Shown: positions 1 through 7,251, numbered from the stretch's first letter. The stretch is DNA of 10,506 bases from Prevotellaceae bacterium (GCA_030536165.1 JAUNQM010000059.1:1-10506), one strand, 5' to 3'. Notes: a model not told the origin generated them from the letters alone. Numbers and translations are program-made.

Positions 1-58
1 TCGCTATAGATTTTTTTTACAAAAATGTAGGACTTTTTTTCTTTTTATGCTCATATTT

Positions 59-84
59 GCACGCGCGCAGGGGCACGCGCGCGT
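59..84. repeat. Alternating CG hairpin / 10-bp direct repeat
   Basis: ACGCGCGC (61-68) pairs perfectly with GCGCGCGT (77-84) across an 8-base loop. The same stretch is also a direct repeat of GCACGCGCGC (59-68 and 73-82, 14-bp period). It stands out sharply in AT-rich surroundings. It could be a weak terminator for an upstream transcript, because AT-rich sequence (tatattt) follows, or a structured 5' leader. No long U-tract follows, so the terminator reading is uncertain. Confidence 0.5.
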
Positions 85-186
85 ATATTTAATAAGGTGT
101 ATGTGAAATTTGCTACATTCAAATTACGTGAAACATCGTTTTGAAGTTATATATAATAAAGTAATACAAGTTTCGCATGTGTGATT

Positions 187-241
187 TCACGCAGAGAAAC
201 AGAGAACGCAAAGAGTCATCTAATTGAAAAGCTCTGCGTGA
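187..241. repeat. 10-bp perfect inverted repeat with CGCAGAG-type core
   Basis: TCACGCAGAG (187-196) is the exact reverse complement of CTCTGCGTGA (232-241), with a 35-base spacer. The left arm continues into imperfect tandem versions of the same word (acagagaa, then acgcaaagag at 206-215). Strings of CGCAGAG units like this recur as dispersed intergenic repeats in many bacterial genomes; that is from memory and was not searched. The right arm ends 59 bases before the anti-sigma start, so it would lie in the 5' leader if transcription starts upstream. Confidence 0.55.
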
Positions 242-300
242 GATACAAGAAAAGATATGCGGATTTAAAGAAATAGAATAAAACAATAGTACAAAAAAGA

Positions 301-1179
301 ATGGACAGAGAGAAACTTAACAAATACGTTTTAAATCAGCTCTCAGAAAAGGAGAAGATTGATTTTCAGGATGACTTTATTGAGAACATAGACAATCCAG
401 AGATGGATAATGTTCTGATTGACTACTTCTTCGGCAAGAAAGACACTAATACAATTCGCCGATGGATAAGCATTGCTGCAGCTGTGATATTCATTGCTGG
501 CGGCATCTTGCTTTGGAACAAACTCTACGACAACCACATTGCAGAGAACCCTGAAATGGCGGAAGTGACGACAGGAAAAGGGTACAGCACCACATTCCTG
601 CTACCTGATTCAACCGAGGTGATACTTCACCCTGAAAGCAAATTGCGGTACAGCAAGGCAATGAAAGGCGACACTCGCGACATCTATCTTGAAGGCGAGG
701 CACATCTTCAGGTGACAAAGAACGCATCGCGGCCGTTCATAGTCCACTGCAACAACATGAGCGTGAAAGTATTAGGCACAATCTTCAACGTGTCATCATA
801 CGCCTCCGACAAAAAGGCTGAGGTAACACTCTACAAGGGAAAAGTGGTGGCTGAAAGCAATTTCAACAACAATCTTCAGGAAAAAGAGATGCAGCCAGGC
901 GAACACATTATTATAAATAAGGAGAATGGTAACATGACAGTGTGCAAGGTGCCTGCTATAATAAATCAGACTGGCGAGAACCTTCTCTTTATCAATGAGC
1001 CACTTGGCGAGATAATAAAAAAGCTTGAGCGACGCTACAATATCAACATTGAGATTGAGGATTCAGCAGAGAAGAGCAATATAAAGATGTATGCAATCTT
1101 CATCAACGACGAAAGCCTCATCGATATGCTAAAGAACTTCTCAACAGCAGCTAACGCCAAGTTCAAGATAGAAAATTAG
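301..1179 (+). CDS. FecR-family anti-sigma factor (inner-membrane transducer)
   Basis: This 292-residue protein has the three-part layout of Bacteroidota FecR regulators. Residues 1-50 are a short cytoplasmic sigma-binding segment (MDREKLNKYVLNQLSEKEK). Residues 54-73 form one membrane helix (WISIAAAVIFIAGGILLW). The periplasmic part holds a FecR domain at about 85-186, with hallmark LPDSTEVILHPESKLRY, YLEGEAHLQVTK and VKVLGTIFNVSSY. A C-terminal DUF4974-type domain follows at about 226-291 (LLFINEPLGEIIKKLERRYNI). Family knowledge: such proteins hold an ECF sigma factor inactive until an STN-bearing TonB-dependent transporter signals ligand. The next gene is exactly such a transporter. The partner sigma gene is not within the 300 bases upstream, which is unusual. 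The ATG at 301 gives a normal N-terminus and follows an A-rich tract. The stop codon overlaps the first base pairs of the palindromic element. Confidence 0.93.
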   Translation: MDREKLNKYVLNQLSEKEKIDFQDDFIENIDNPEMDNVLIDYFFGKKDTNTIRRWISIAAAVIFIAGGILLWNKLYDNHIAENPEMAEVTTGKGYSTTFLLPDSTEVILHPESKLRYSKAMKGDTRDIYLEGEAHLQVTKNASRPFIVHCNNMSVKVLGTIFNVSSYASDKKAEVTLYKGKVVAESNFNNNLQEKEMQPGEHIIINKENGNMTVCKVPAIINQTGENLLFINEPLGEIIKKLERRYNINIEIEDSAEKSNIKMYAIFINDESLIDMLKNFSTAANAKFKIEN

Positions 1180-1255
1180 GCCCCACCCTAACCCTCCCAC
1201 GTAGGGAGGGAACCTGACTCTCACCCTCGGGGGGAGATGGAGGGGGCAAGGGCCT
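1178..1255. repeat. GC-rich palindromic intergenic repeat with minus-strand G-quadruplex motif
   Basis: AGGCCC (1178-1183) and GGGCCT (1250-1255) close the element. Inside, CCCTCCC (1192-1198) pairs with GGGAGGG (1204-1210) over the 5-base loop ACGTA. A second C-then-G block follows at 1224-1246. The bottom strand of 1181-1198 reads GGGAGGGTTAGGGTGGGG, four G-tracts with loops of 1, 3 and 1. Elements of this look (CCCTCCC, spacer, GGGAGGG, then CCCTCGGGGGAG and a G-run) are, as I recall, frequent between genes in Prevotella and relatives. The copy number here was not checked. It could attenuate or terminate transcription between the anti-sigma gene and susC, or act as an mRNA processing or stability element. 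No U-tract follows the stem. Confidence 0.75.
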
Positions 1256-1257
1256 CT

Positions 1258-1285
1258 TCGAAAACTCGAACCATCGATTACTCGA
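1258..1285. repeat. Four TCGA tetramers in exact 8-bp phase upstream of susC
   Basis: TCGA starts at 1258, 1266, 1274 and 1282, with spacers AAAC, ACCA and TTAC between. Each tetramer is self-complementary. The last lies 19 bases before the susC ATG, so the array would be in the 5' leader or near the promoter. It follows the GC-rich palindrome directly. Function is unknown: possible readings are an operator, a leader-RNA element, or the flank of the dispersed repeat. Confidence 0.6.
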
Positions 1286-1304
1286 ATAAAAAAACATAAT
1301 TACA

Positions 1305-4300
1305 ATGAAGCTAAAGCAATTTACAACACAGTTCAGGATGTTTGCCATTGCAACACTCCTGATATGCCTGGCATTGCCTCAGGCTTCTCTTGCTGCCGGT
1401 ATTGACTTCACAGCGAAGGATGTGACAGTTACCGAAGCATTGAGCAAGCTACAGCAACAGCACGGCTATTCTGTGACAGTGAAGGCTGACAAGGTAGATT
1501 TGAACCGACGCATCAGCATTGACGCAAACAACGCATCGGTACAAAGCATTGTCCGACAGATTTTCGCAGGACAAGACGTCAACTTCACCGTTAAGGGAAA
1601 GACAATTATCGTGACTGAGAAACAGAGTACAAAAACAGCAACGACGACCACCGCCTCACCGCAAGCAAAGACAACAGGCAATGCAACGCAGCGACGCGGA
1701 ACCGTCATCAACACTGCCGACGGTGAGACTGTCATCGGTGCTGTTGTAAAGAACCTCAGCACAGGCAAGCAAGTTGTAACCGACCTTGAAGGTAACTTCA
1801 GCATCGACGCACAGCCAGGACAGACGCTTGCTATCTCTTACGTAGGCTGCACTACAGCAAACGTAAAGGTTCCTGCATCGGGCAACATCAGCGTAAAGCT
1901 CTCCGACGACACACAACTGCTGAAGGAAGTTGTTGTCGTAGGATTCGGTACGCAGAAGAAGGTAAACCTCACTGGTGCTGTCAGCGTAATTGACACCGAG
2001 GAAATACAAGGACGTCCTGTTGTAAGTGCTGCACAGGCACTGCAAGGACTTGACCCTGCACTCAACATCGGTATCAATTCAGGTATGGCAAACTCTGACT
2101 ACACTATCGACATTCGTGGTACATCCTCACTCAACGGTGGTACTCCACTCATCCTCGTCGATGGAATTGAGATGGAACTGAATCGCCTTAACCCTAACGA
2201 CATTGAGTCAGTATCAGTATTGAAGGATGCATCAGCCGCATCAGTCTATGGTACGAAAGCATCTTCAGGCGTTGTGCTCATCACTACAAAGAGTGGTTCG
2301 AACTCGAAAGTCAAGGTAAGCTACAACGGACGTTTTGGTATCATGACAAGCACGACAAGCACCGACTATGTGACCGAAGGTTATGACTGGTTGCGCAACG
2401 TAGATACATTCTGGGCAGCATCAAACAAGAGTGGCAACTACACTAAATACACCGATGCCGACTATGCAGAACTTTGGATGCGTCGCAACGACACAAGCGA
2501 GAATCCTGAACGTCCGTGGGCTGTGGCTCAGGCAGACGGTTCATATAAGTATTATGGAAACTTCGACTGGTACGGCTACTTCTTCAAGCGCCAGCACTAT
2601 CAGCAGGAGCACAACATCTCGCTCCGTGGCGGTAACGAAAACATGAAGTATTTCATCAGTGGACGTTACTACGGCTCAGAAGGTGTGATGAAAATTCAGA
2701 ACGACCCATACGATACTTACAGCATCCGTAGCAAGGTGGATGTAAACATTACGAAGTGGCTGCACTTCCATAACAACATGAGCTACTTCCACGGCAAGGC
2801 ATGGTGGCCAGGTATGACTAACCCTCAGTATGCATTTACAAATACGACATACGGAGCTGCGCCATACATTCCAGCACTGAATCCTGACGGAACCATCGTT
2901 CATCAGAATCCAAACTGTAACCAGACAGCCGACGTAGCAGGTGGATACAACCTCATGCTCACATACGGCAAGAACTCTAACACAGAAGAGACTAACGACG
3001 TGACTATCAAGAACAGCTTTGATATCGATATTGCCAAAGGACTTGCTCTCCACTTGAGTCATTCGTTCAAGTTCTCGCATCTCTTTGACCAGAACCGCTA
3101 CACCACTGCTCCTTATTCAACAAAGGTAGGCGTAGTGACATGGACACCAGACGATCCTTCAGGCAAGTTCCGCAACGAACTTTCAGAAAAGAATCGTTCT
3201 ACATATAAGAACACATTCGAAGCATTTGCTGACTATGTTCACACATGGGACAAGACTCATAACTTCAAGATTATGGCAGGTATGCAGTACGACACACGCT
3301 ACTACCGCCAAAACAAAGCCACGGCTAACGGACTCTTGAGTGAAGACCTCAACGACTTCAACCTTGCCGATGCTACAATCTACGAAATCAAGGGTGGTCA
3401 GAGCCGTTACAAGACTCTTGGATTCTTCGGTCGTGTGAACTACGACTATGCAGGCCGTTACCTCGTTGAACTCTCAGGACGTGCAGACGGAAGTTCACGA
3501 TTCTGGAAAGACAACCGCTGGGCTTTCTTCCCATCAGCATCATTCGGATGGCGCGCAAGCGAAGAAAAGTTCTTCAAGGGAGTAAGTTCATGGTGGAGCA
3601 ATGCAAAGTTGCGCTTCTCTATCGGTTCATTGGGTAACCAGCAAGTGAGCGACTATCTCTTCATCGACGAGATTGATACAAAGAAAACTAACGAAAGTTT
3701 CACCCTCGACGGTGTAAATCCACTTAACTACTCACAGGAATCAGCACCTGTTTCAACAAGTCTCACATGGGAGAAAGTTACCACTTACGACCTCGGTGTT
3801 GACCTCGGATTCTTTAATAAACTCAACATCACAGCCGACGTCTATATCCGCGACACAAAGGATATGATGGTGGCAGGAGCATCACTACCTGCAACTTACG
3901 GAGCATCGGTGCCAAAGCAGAATGCTGCCGACATGAGAACAAGAGGTTGGGAACTCGGTATCACATATCGCGACAAGTTCCAACTCTTAGGTTCAAGCTT
4001 TAACTACACTGTCCGCGCAAACATTGGTGACTACAAGACAAAGGTGACACGCTTCGACAATGAGACTGGCAAGATTGGCGACCACTACGAAGGCGAGACC
4101 CTCGGCGAACTTTGGGGCTGGCGTACAGATGGACTCTTCCGTACTAACGAAGAAGCAGCCGAATATGCATCGCAAGTTGATCTTACTTACCTTCAGAAGT
4201 ATATTGCCGACTGTAAGGCTCCTTATACAGGATGGATGGCAGGCGACTTGAAGTACCTCGACCTCGATGGTGATAACAAGCTTTCACTTGGCAATAGCAC

Positions 4301-4904
4301 TATCGACAACCCAGGTGACCGCACCGTTATAGGTAATGTATTGCCTCGCTATTCTTATAGTTTTGGTGGCGACATCTCATGGAAAGGTATCGACTTCTCT
4401 ATTCTGTTCCAGGGAGTAGGCAAGCGCGATTGGTATCCAGGAGCAGGAGAGTCAAACCTCTTCTGGGGTTCATACTGTCGTCCACACAACACATTCCTCT
4501 CACAGCAGATGATTGACAATATGTGGAGTGAAGACAATCCTAATGCTTACTATCCACGTCCACGTGGCTACACGGCATACTCAGGCAACTACTCTCATAA
4601 TGCCGAGCTTACAGCCATCAACGACCGCTATCTTCAGAATGCAGCATATCTGCGACTGAAAAACCTCACCGTGGGCTACACGCTTCCAGTGCTGAAGAAA
4701 GTGATTGAACAAATTCGCGTTTATTTCACAGGAGAAAACCTCTTCTACTGGTCACCTCTCAAGAAGCACAACAAGTACATTGACCCTGAGCAAGCAGTTT
4801 CAGGTTCATCTATCAATGCCGACGACAAGAACCAAGGCATCGGTTCTGGTGAAGTCTATGGATTCAGCAAAGTATTCTCATTTGGAATTGATGTAACATT
4901 TTAG
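1305..4904 (+). CDS. SusC/RagA-like TonB-dependent outer-membrane transporter with STN domain
   Basis: At 1199 residues this is a full-length, somewhat long SusC-family protein. It would form a 22-stranded outer-membrane barrel importing glycan fragments or similar ligands with TonB energy. A signal peptide ends near residue 30 (QASLA/AG). The STN signalling domain is at about 32-106, followed by a Thr-rich linker at 108-128. A CarboxypepD_reg-like domain is at about 130-199, with GAVVKNLSTGKQVVTDLEGNF. A TonB-box-like EVVVVG is at 208-213. The plug is at about 215-330, with the family hallmarks IDIRGTSSLNGGTPLILVDG and SVLKDASAASVYG. The barrel runs to the terminal aromatic residue (SFGIDVTF). 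The STN domain is known to mark transporters that signal through FecR-type anti-sigma factors, matching the gene upstream. SusD follows after 57 bases. The ATG at 1305 gives a clean signal peptide. The ligand cannot be read from the sequence. Confidence 0.96.
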   Translation: MKLKQFTTQFRMFAIATLLICLALPQASLAAGIDFTAKDVTVTEALSKLQQQHGYSVTVKADKVDLNRRISIDANNASVQSIVRQIFAGQDVNFTVKGKTIIVTEKQSTKTATTTTASPQAKTTGNATQRRGTVINTADGETVIGAVVKNLSTGKQVVTDLEGNFSIDAQPGQTLAISYVGCTTANVKVPASGNISVKLSDDTQLLKEVVVVGFGTQKKVNLTGAVSVIDTEEIQGRPVVSAAQALQGLDPALNIGINSGMANSDYTIDIRGTSSLNGGTPLILVDGIEMELNRLNPNDIESVSVLKDASAASVYGTKASSGVVLITTKSGSNSKVKVSYNGRFGIMTSTTSTDYVTEGYDWLRNVDTFWAASNKSGNYTKYTDADYAELWMRRNDTSENPERPWAVAQADGSYKYYGNFDWYGYFFKRQHYQQEHNISLRGGNENMKYFISGRYYGSEGVMKIQNDPYDTYSIRSKVDVNITKWLHFHNNMSYFHGKAWWPGMTNPQYAFTNTTYGAAPYIPALNPDGTIVHQNPNCNQTADVAGGYNLMLTYGKNSNTEETNDVTIKNSFDIDIAKGLALHLSHSFKFSHLFDQNRYTTAPYSTKVGVVTWTPDDPSGKFRNELSEKNRSTYKNTFEAFADYVHTWDKTHNFKIMAGMQYDTRYYRQNKATANGLLSEDLNDFNLADATIYEIKGGQSRYKTLGFFGRVNYDYAGRYLVELSGRADGSSRFWKDNRWAFFPSASFGWRASEEKFFKGVSSWWSNAKLRFSIGSLGNQQVSDYLFIDEIDTKKTNESFTLDGVNPLNYSQESAPVSTSLTWEKVTTYDLGVDLGFFNKLNITADVYIRDTKDMMVAGASLPATYGASVPKQNAADMRTRGWELGITYRDKFQLLGSSFNYTVRANIGDYKTKVTRFDNETGKIGDHYEGETLGELWGWRTDGLFRTNEEAAEYASQVDLTYLQKYIADCKAPYTGWMAGDLKYLDLDGDNKLSLGNSTIDNPGDRTVIGNVLPRYSYSFGGDISWKGIDFSILFQGVGKRDWYPGAGESNLFWGSYCRPHNTFLSQQMIDNMWSEDNPNAYYPRPRGYTAYSGNYSHNAELTAINDRYLQNAAYLRLKNLTVGYTLPVLKKVIEQIRVYFTGENLFYWSPLKKHNKYIDPEQAVSGSSINADDKNQGIGSGEVYGFSKVFSFGIDVTF

Positions 4905-4909
4905 ATTTG
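4881..4909 (+). promoter_or_regulatory. Possible Bacteroidota-type promoter upstream of susD
   Basis: TAGATTTG at 4902-4909 is a perfect match to the Bacteroides -7 consensus TAnnTTTG, and it starts on the susC stop codon. TTTG at 4881-4884 matches the -33 box. The gap between the boxes is 17 bases, slightly shorter than the usual 19-21. If real, it would give susD and downstream genes some expression independent of susC. The hexamer-scale match could be chance. Confidence 0.3.
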
Positions 4910-4943
4910 CAATCTATATCTATTAGACTTATCGCAATCTATA
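4909..4943 (+). repeat. 10-bp direct repeat in the susC-susD gap
   Basis: GCAATCTATA occurs at 4909-4918 and again at 4934-4943, a 25-bp period, within the 57-base gap between susC and susD. It overlaps the end of the possible -7 box. It might be a binding site for a regulator or a small-RNA target in the intergenic mRNA, but nothing else supports a role. Confidence 0.4.
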
Positions 4944-4961
4944 AAAAACAACAATAAATAT

Positions 4962-6767
4962 ATGAAAAAACATATTTATAAAATATTCGGTCTGTCAGTA
5001 ATTGCATTCAGCCTTGTGGCTTGCGACCTCGACGAATACCCTGAGGACTCTATTTCTCCTGACACCTATTTCAAGAGCGAGAAAGAACTTAAGCTTTACA
5101 GCAATCAGTTCTATACGCAGTTGCCAGATGCTGACGATTACTATCAGGAAATGTCAGACCTTGTTTGCAACGGACTTGCATACAACGATGCCGTTCGTGG
5201 ATATTCACACATTGTTCCTGGTACAGGCGGCGGATGGAGTTTCACAGCTCTGCGCCACATTAATTACATGTTGAGCAACCTTTATCGCTGCGAAGACGAG
5301 AATGTACGCAAGCATTATGAAGGTATCGGACGTTTCTTCCGTGCATATTTCTATTTCGGCAAACTGCAGAGATTCGGTGAAGTGCCTTTCTATGATAAAG
5401 TGCTTGACTCTGATGACGAGGAAATGCTTTGCAAACCTCGCGACTCACGCGATTTCATCATAGCAAAGATAAATGCCGACCTCGACACTGCAGCTATGTA
5501 TCTGCCAGAGTTCGAAGAAAGCAATATGATTGTCAATCGTTATGCCGCACTTGCTCTGCAATCACGTGCAAACCTCTACGAAGGAACTTTCCGCAAGTAT
5601 CACAACGGACGAGTTGAACTCGGAGGTCAGACTTTAGAGTATAAGCAATTACTCCAGAAAGCAGCCGATGCAGCAAAGGCCGTAATGGAAAGCAAGAAAT
5701 ATGCAATCTATTCCGATGGCGACAAACCTTACTATGACCTATTCGTAAAGAATGATCCTAACGGTAAGGAATACATACTCAATCGTTCCTACGCTGTTGC
5801 GACTCATAATGCAGCGAACTATGCCCTTGTTTCATCTAAGGGAGCAGCTGGTGCTACACGCACCCTTGCTCTCTCATATCTTAAGACAGACGGAACACGA
5901 TTCACTGATGTCAATAACTATGACACGAAATATGGTAAGGATGAATACAACAACCGCGACCCTCGCATGGAGCAGACCATACTCACAAAGAGTTTCACAT
6001 ACGCCGACGGCACGACTGCTTCATTCAACAAGGGTGTCACACTCACTGGTTATCCAATCGTGAAATTCGTAGAAGGCGAGACTGCAAAGGTTGGTTCACA
6101 TGTTGATATGCCTGTGTTCCGCTTCGCTGAAGTACTGCTCAACTATGCAGAAGCATTGGCAGAACTTGGAACAATCCAGCAAACAGACATTGACAATTCA
6201 GTAAACCTTCTCCGTGACCGCGTAGGTATGCCACACTTAAATATGGTAAATGCAAATGCTAACCCAGACCCATTCCTTTGCGGTGCACAGTATGGTTATA
6301 AGAATGTAGATAACGGTAGCAACAAGGGATTGATTCTTGAAATACGCCGTGAACGCACAATCGAACTCGTTATGGAAGGCTTCCGCTATCAAGACCTTGT
6401 ACGCTGGCGTGAGATAACTCGCTTCGACAATCAGGATGCTGATGGCAACCTCAACGGTTTTGAATTCTACGGACCTTATGTCAAAGGTGCTGGCAGATAC
6501 GACATGGACTGCGATGGAAATCTTGACTTCGTTGTTAACCAAGAAGGCGGACGACCTATCTCTCCTGTTGCTGGAGTAACATCTGTCACTATCGGCAAAG
6601 ATATTATCCTATCTAATGGCAACAAGGGATTTATCATCGCTCTTGGCGATATGAAGCGTGTTCACAATGAAGACCGTGACTACTTATTCCCATTGCCACT
6701 TACAGAACTCACTCTTTCAAAAGGCGCACTTACACAAAATCCTAACTGGGATGATATAAGTCGCTAA
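4962..6767 (+). CDS. SusD/RagB-like surface glycan-binding lipoprotein
   Basis: This 601-residue lipoprotein would cap the SusC barrel and deliver ligand to it. The signal peptide ends in the lipobox SLVAC, with lipidated C21. The N-terminal SusD-like region covers about 22-230, with the typical RAYFYFGKLQRFGEVPFYDK at 127-146 followed by CKPRDSRDFIIAKINADLD. The C-terminal SusD domain covers about 270-601, including EIRRERTIELVMEGFRYQDLVRW at about 460-482 and the closing FPLPLTEL...QNPNW. Unusually, the C-terminal half has two EF-hand-like calcium loops. N490-E501 (NQDADGNLNGFE) matches the full 12-residue pattern. D514-V525 (DMDCDGNLDFVV) matches at all but the last ligand position. Length is slightly above the usual 500-580. 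The gene sits 57 bases after susC and is probably co-transcribed. The ligand is unknown. Confidence 0.95.
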   Translation: MKKHIYKIFGLSVIAFSLVACDLDEYPEDSISPDTYFKSEKELKLYSNQFYTQLPDADDYYQEMSDLVCNGLAYNDAVRGYSHIVPGTGGGWSFTALRHINYMLSNLYRCEDENVRKHYEGIGRFFRAYFYFGKLQRFGEVPFYDKVLDSDDEEMLCKPRDSRDFIIAKINADLDTAAMYLPEFEESNMIVNRYAALALQSRANLYEGTFRKYHNGRVELGGQTLEYKQLLQKAADAAKAVMESKKYAIYSDGDKPYYDLFVKNDPNGKEYILNRSYAVATHNAANYALVSSKGAAGATRTLALSYLKTDGTRFTDVNNYDTKYGKDEYNNRDPRMEQTILTKSFTYADGTTASFNKGVTLTGYPIVKFVEGETAKVGSHVDMPVFRFAEVLLNYAEALAELGTIQQTDIDNSVNLLRDRVGMPHLNMVNANANPDPFLCGAQYGYKNVDNGSNKGLILEIRRERTIELVMEGFRYQDLVRWREITRFDNQDADGNLNGFEFYGPYVKGAGRYDMDCDGNLDFVVNQEGGRPISPVAGVTSVTIGKDIILSNGNKGFIIALGDMKRVHNEDRDYLFPLPLTELTLSKGALTQNPNWDDISR

Positions 6768-6796
6768 ACGAATCACCACCGCAAAACCATCATAAA

Positions 6797-7198
6797 ATGA
6801 AAAAGATATTCTTTATTGCAGCAATGATGTTGATAACACTGGCATCATGCTCATCAAGCGATGACAGCATAGAAATGCCTAAGTTCAGCGAAATATCCAT
6901 TTCACCTGAACAAGCCTCATATAAGGTAGGTGACCAGATTACACTCACCGTGACTCAACTCACGGAAACATCTTCCGACATAAAGGCAGAGAAAGTATGG
7001 TTCTTCTATCCTGATGGAGAGACACAGGCTGACAGAATAAAATTCGTCACACGCGCTGCCGATACAAACGAATACACTACTACCTTTACTCTAAAGGCAG
7101 CAGGACAGGTTGAGCTCAGTTTCTGGACTCAATACGACCTGCCTAAGTACAAGTACGATGGTGTTACATTATATAAGACTATCACTGTCACAGAGTAG
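6797..7198 (+). CDS. Small surface lipoprotein, function unknown (beta-sandwich-like)
   Basis: I do not recognise a named family. The 133-residue product has a lipoprotein signal peptide with lipobox LASC (C18). It is followed by SSSDDS; Ser/Asp-rich residues after the cysteine resemble the Bacteroidota export signal for surface-exposed lipoproteins. The mature part, about 115 residues, alternates short hydrophobic and polar stretches without helices (ISISPEQASYKVGDQITLTV, then YTTTFTLKAAGQVELSFW, and KTITVTE at the end). This suggests a single Ig-like or PKD-like beta-sandwich. It lies 29 bases after susD and 53 bases before the GH31 gene, the slot where surface glycan-binding proteins (SusE/F-like) often occur. 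It is much shorter than those. Likely role, by context only: an accessory ligand-binding or scaffold protein. The GC content and start context match its neighbours. Confidence 0.85.
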   Translation: MKKIFFIAAMMLITLASCSSSDDSIEMPKFSEISISPEQASYKVGDQITLTVTQLTETSSDIKAEKVWFFYPDGETQADRIKFVTRAADTNEYTTTFTLKAAGQVELSFWTQYDLPKYKYDGVTLYKTITVTE

Positions 7199-7203
7199 AT
7201 AAC

Positions 7204-7224
7204 TACGGTTATTGACAAACCGTA
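7204..7224 (+). repeat. Small hairpin between lipoprotein and GH31 genes
   Basis: TACGGTT (7204-7210) pairs perfectly with AACCGTA (7218-7224) around a 7-base loop, five bases after the lipoprotein stop codon. No U-tract follows, so it is not a canonical terminator. It could mark an mRNA 3' end or processing point between the two genes. Confidence 0.4.
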
Positions 7225-7251
7225 AAGCCATAAAAACCGAAAAACATTTTC

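Larger units (their letters stand above)
1..300. other. Non-coding, AT-rich region upstream of the anti-sigma gene
   Basis: I see no credible gene in these 300 bases on either strand. The first 50 bases are rich in T-runs (11-18, 34-40, 42-46), which could be the tail of an upstream transcription unit. The rest holds several short inverted repeats: a CG-alternating hairpin at 61-84, AATTTG/CAAATT at 107-112 and 120-125 with a 7-base loop, and TCACGCAGAG/CTCTGCGTGA at 187-241. A-rich sequence precedes the ATG at 301, as is usual where Bacteroidota genes lack a Shine-Dalgarno sequence. The promoter for the anti-sigma gene is probably here, but no perfect TAnnTTTG box is present. Confidence 0.7.

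Noticed and set aside
140..175. Possible promoter for the anti-sigma gene: TTTG at 140-143 and TACAAGTTTCG at 165-175
   Set aside because: The downstream box has an extra base and an inexact end compared with TAnnTTTG, and the spacing is loose. CATATTTG (52-59) and TATATTTA (84-91) are equally weak one-mismatch candidates, so none was called.
1258..1285. CRISPR-like array
   Set aside because: The repeated unit is only 4 bases with 4-base spacers. There are no cas genes and no repeats of 25-40 bp anywhere in the window.
1163..1348. Minus-strand frame across the fecR-susC gap
   Set aside because: Its central part is translation of the GC-rich palindrome, giving a low-complexity Pro/Ser-rich stretch, and both ends overlap real genes. 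It is not a credible protein.
2676..3080. 134-codon open frame on the minus strand inside susC
   Set aside because: It is fully contained in a strongly supported SusC barrel coding region. It has no recognisable domain or signal sequence and is best explained as an antisense shadow. Other minus-strand frames in susC, susD and GH31 were rejected likewise.
4266..4290. Asp-rich DLDGDNKLSL stretch in SusC as a special calcium site
   Set aside because: A D-x-N/D-G-D-x-K-I-like segment before an I-D-N-P-G-D-R stretch is ordinary in SusC-family barrels, so it is not distinctive here.
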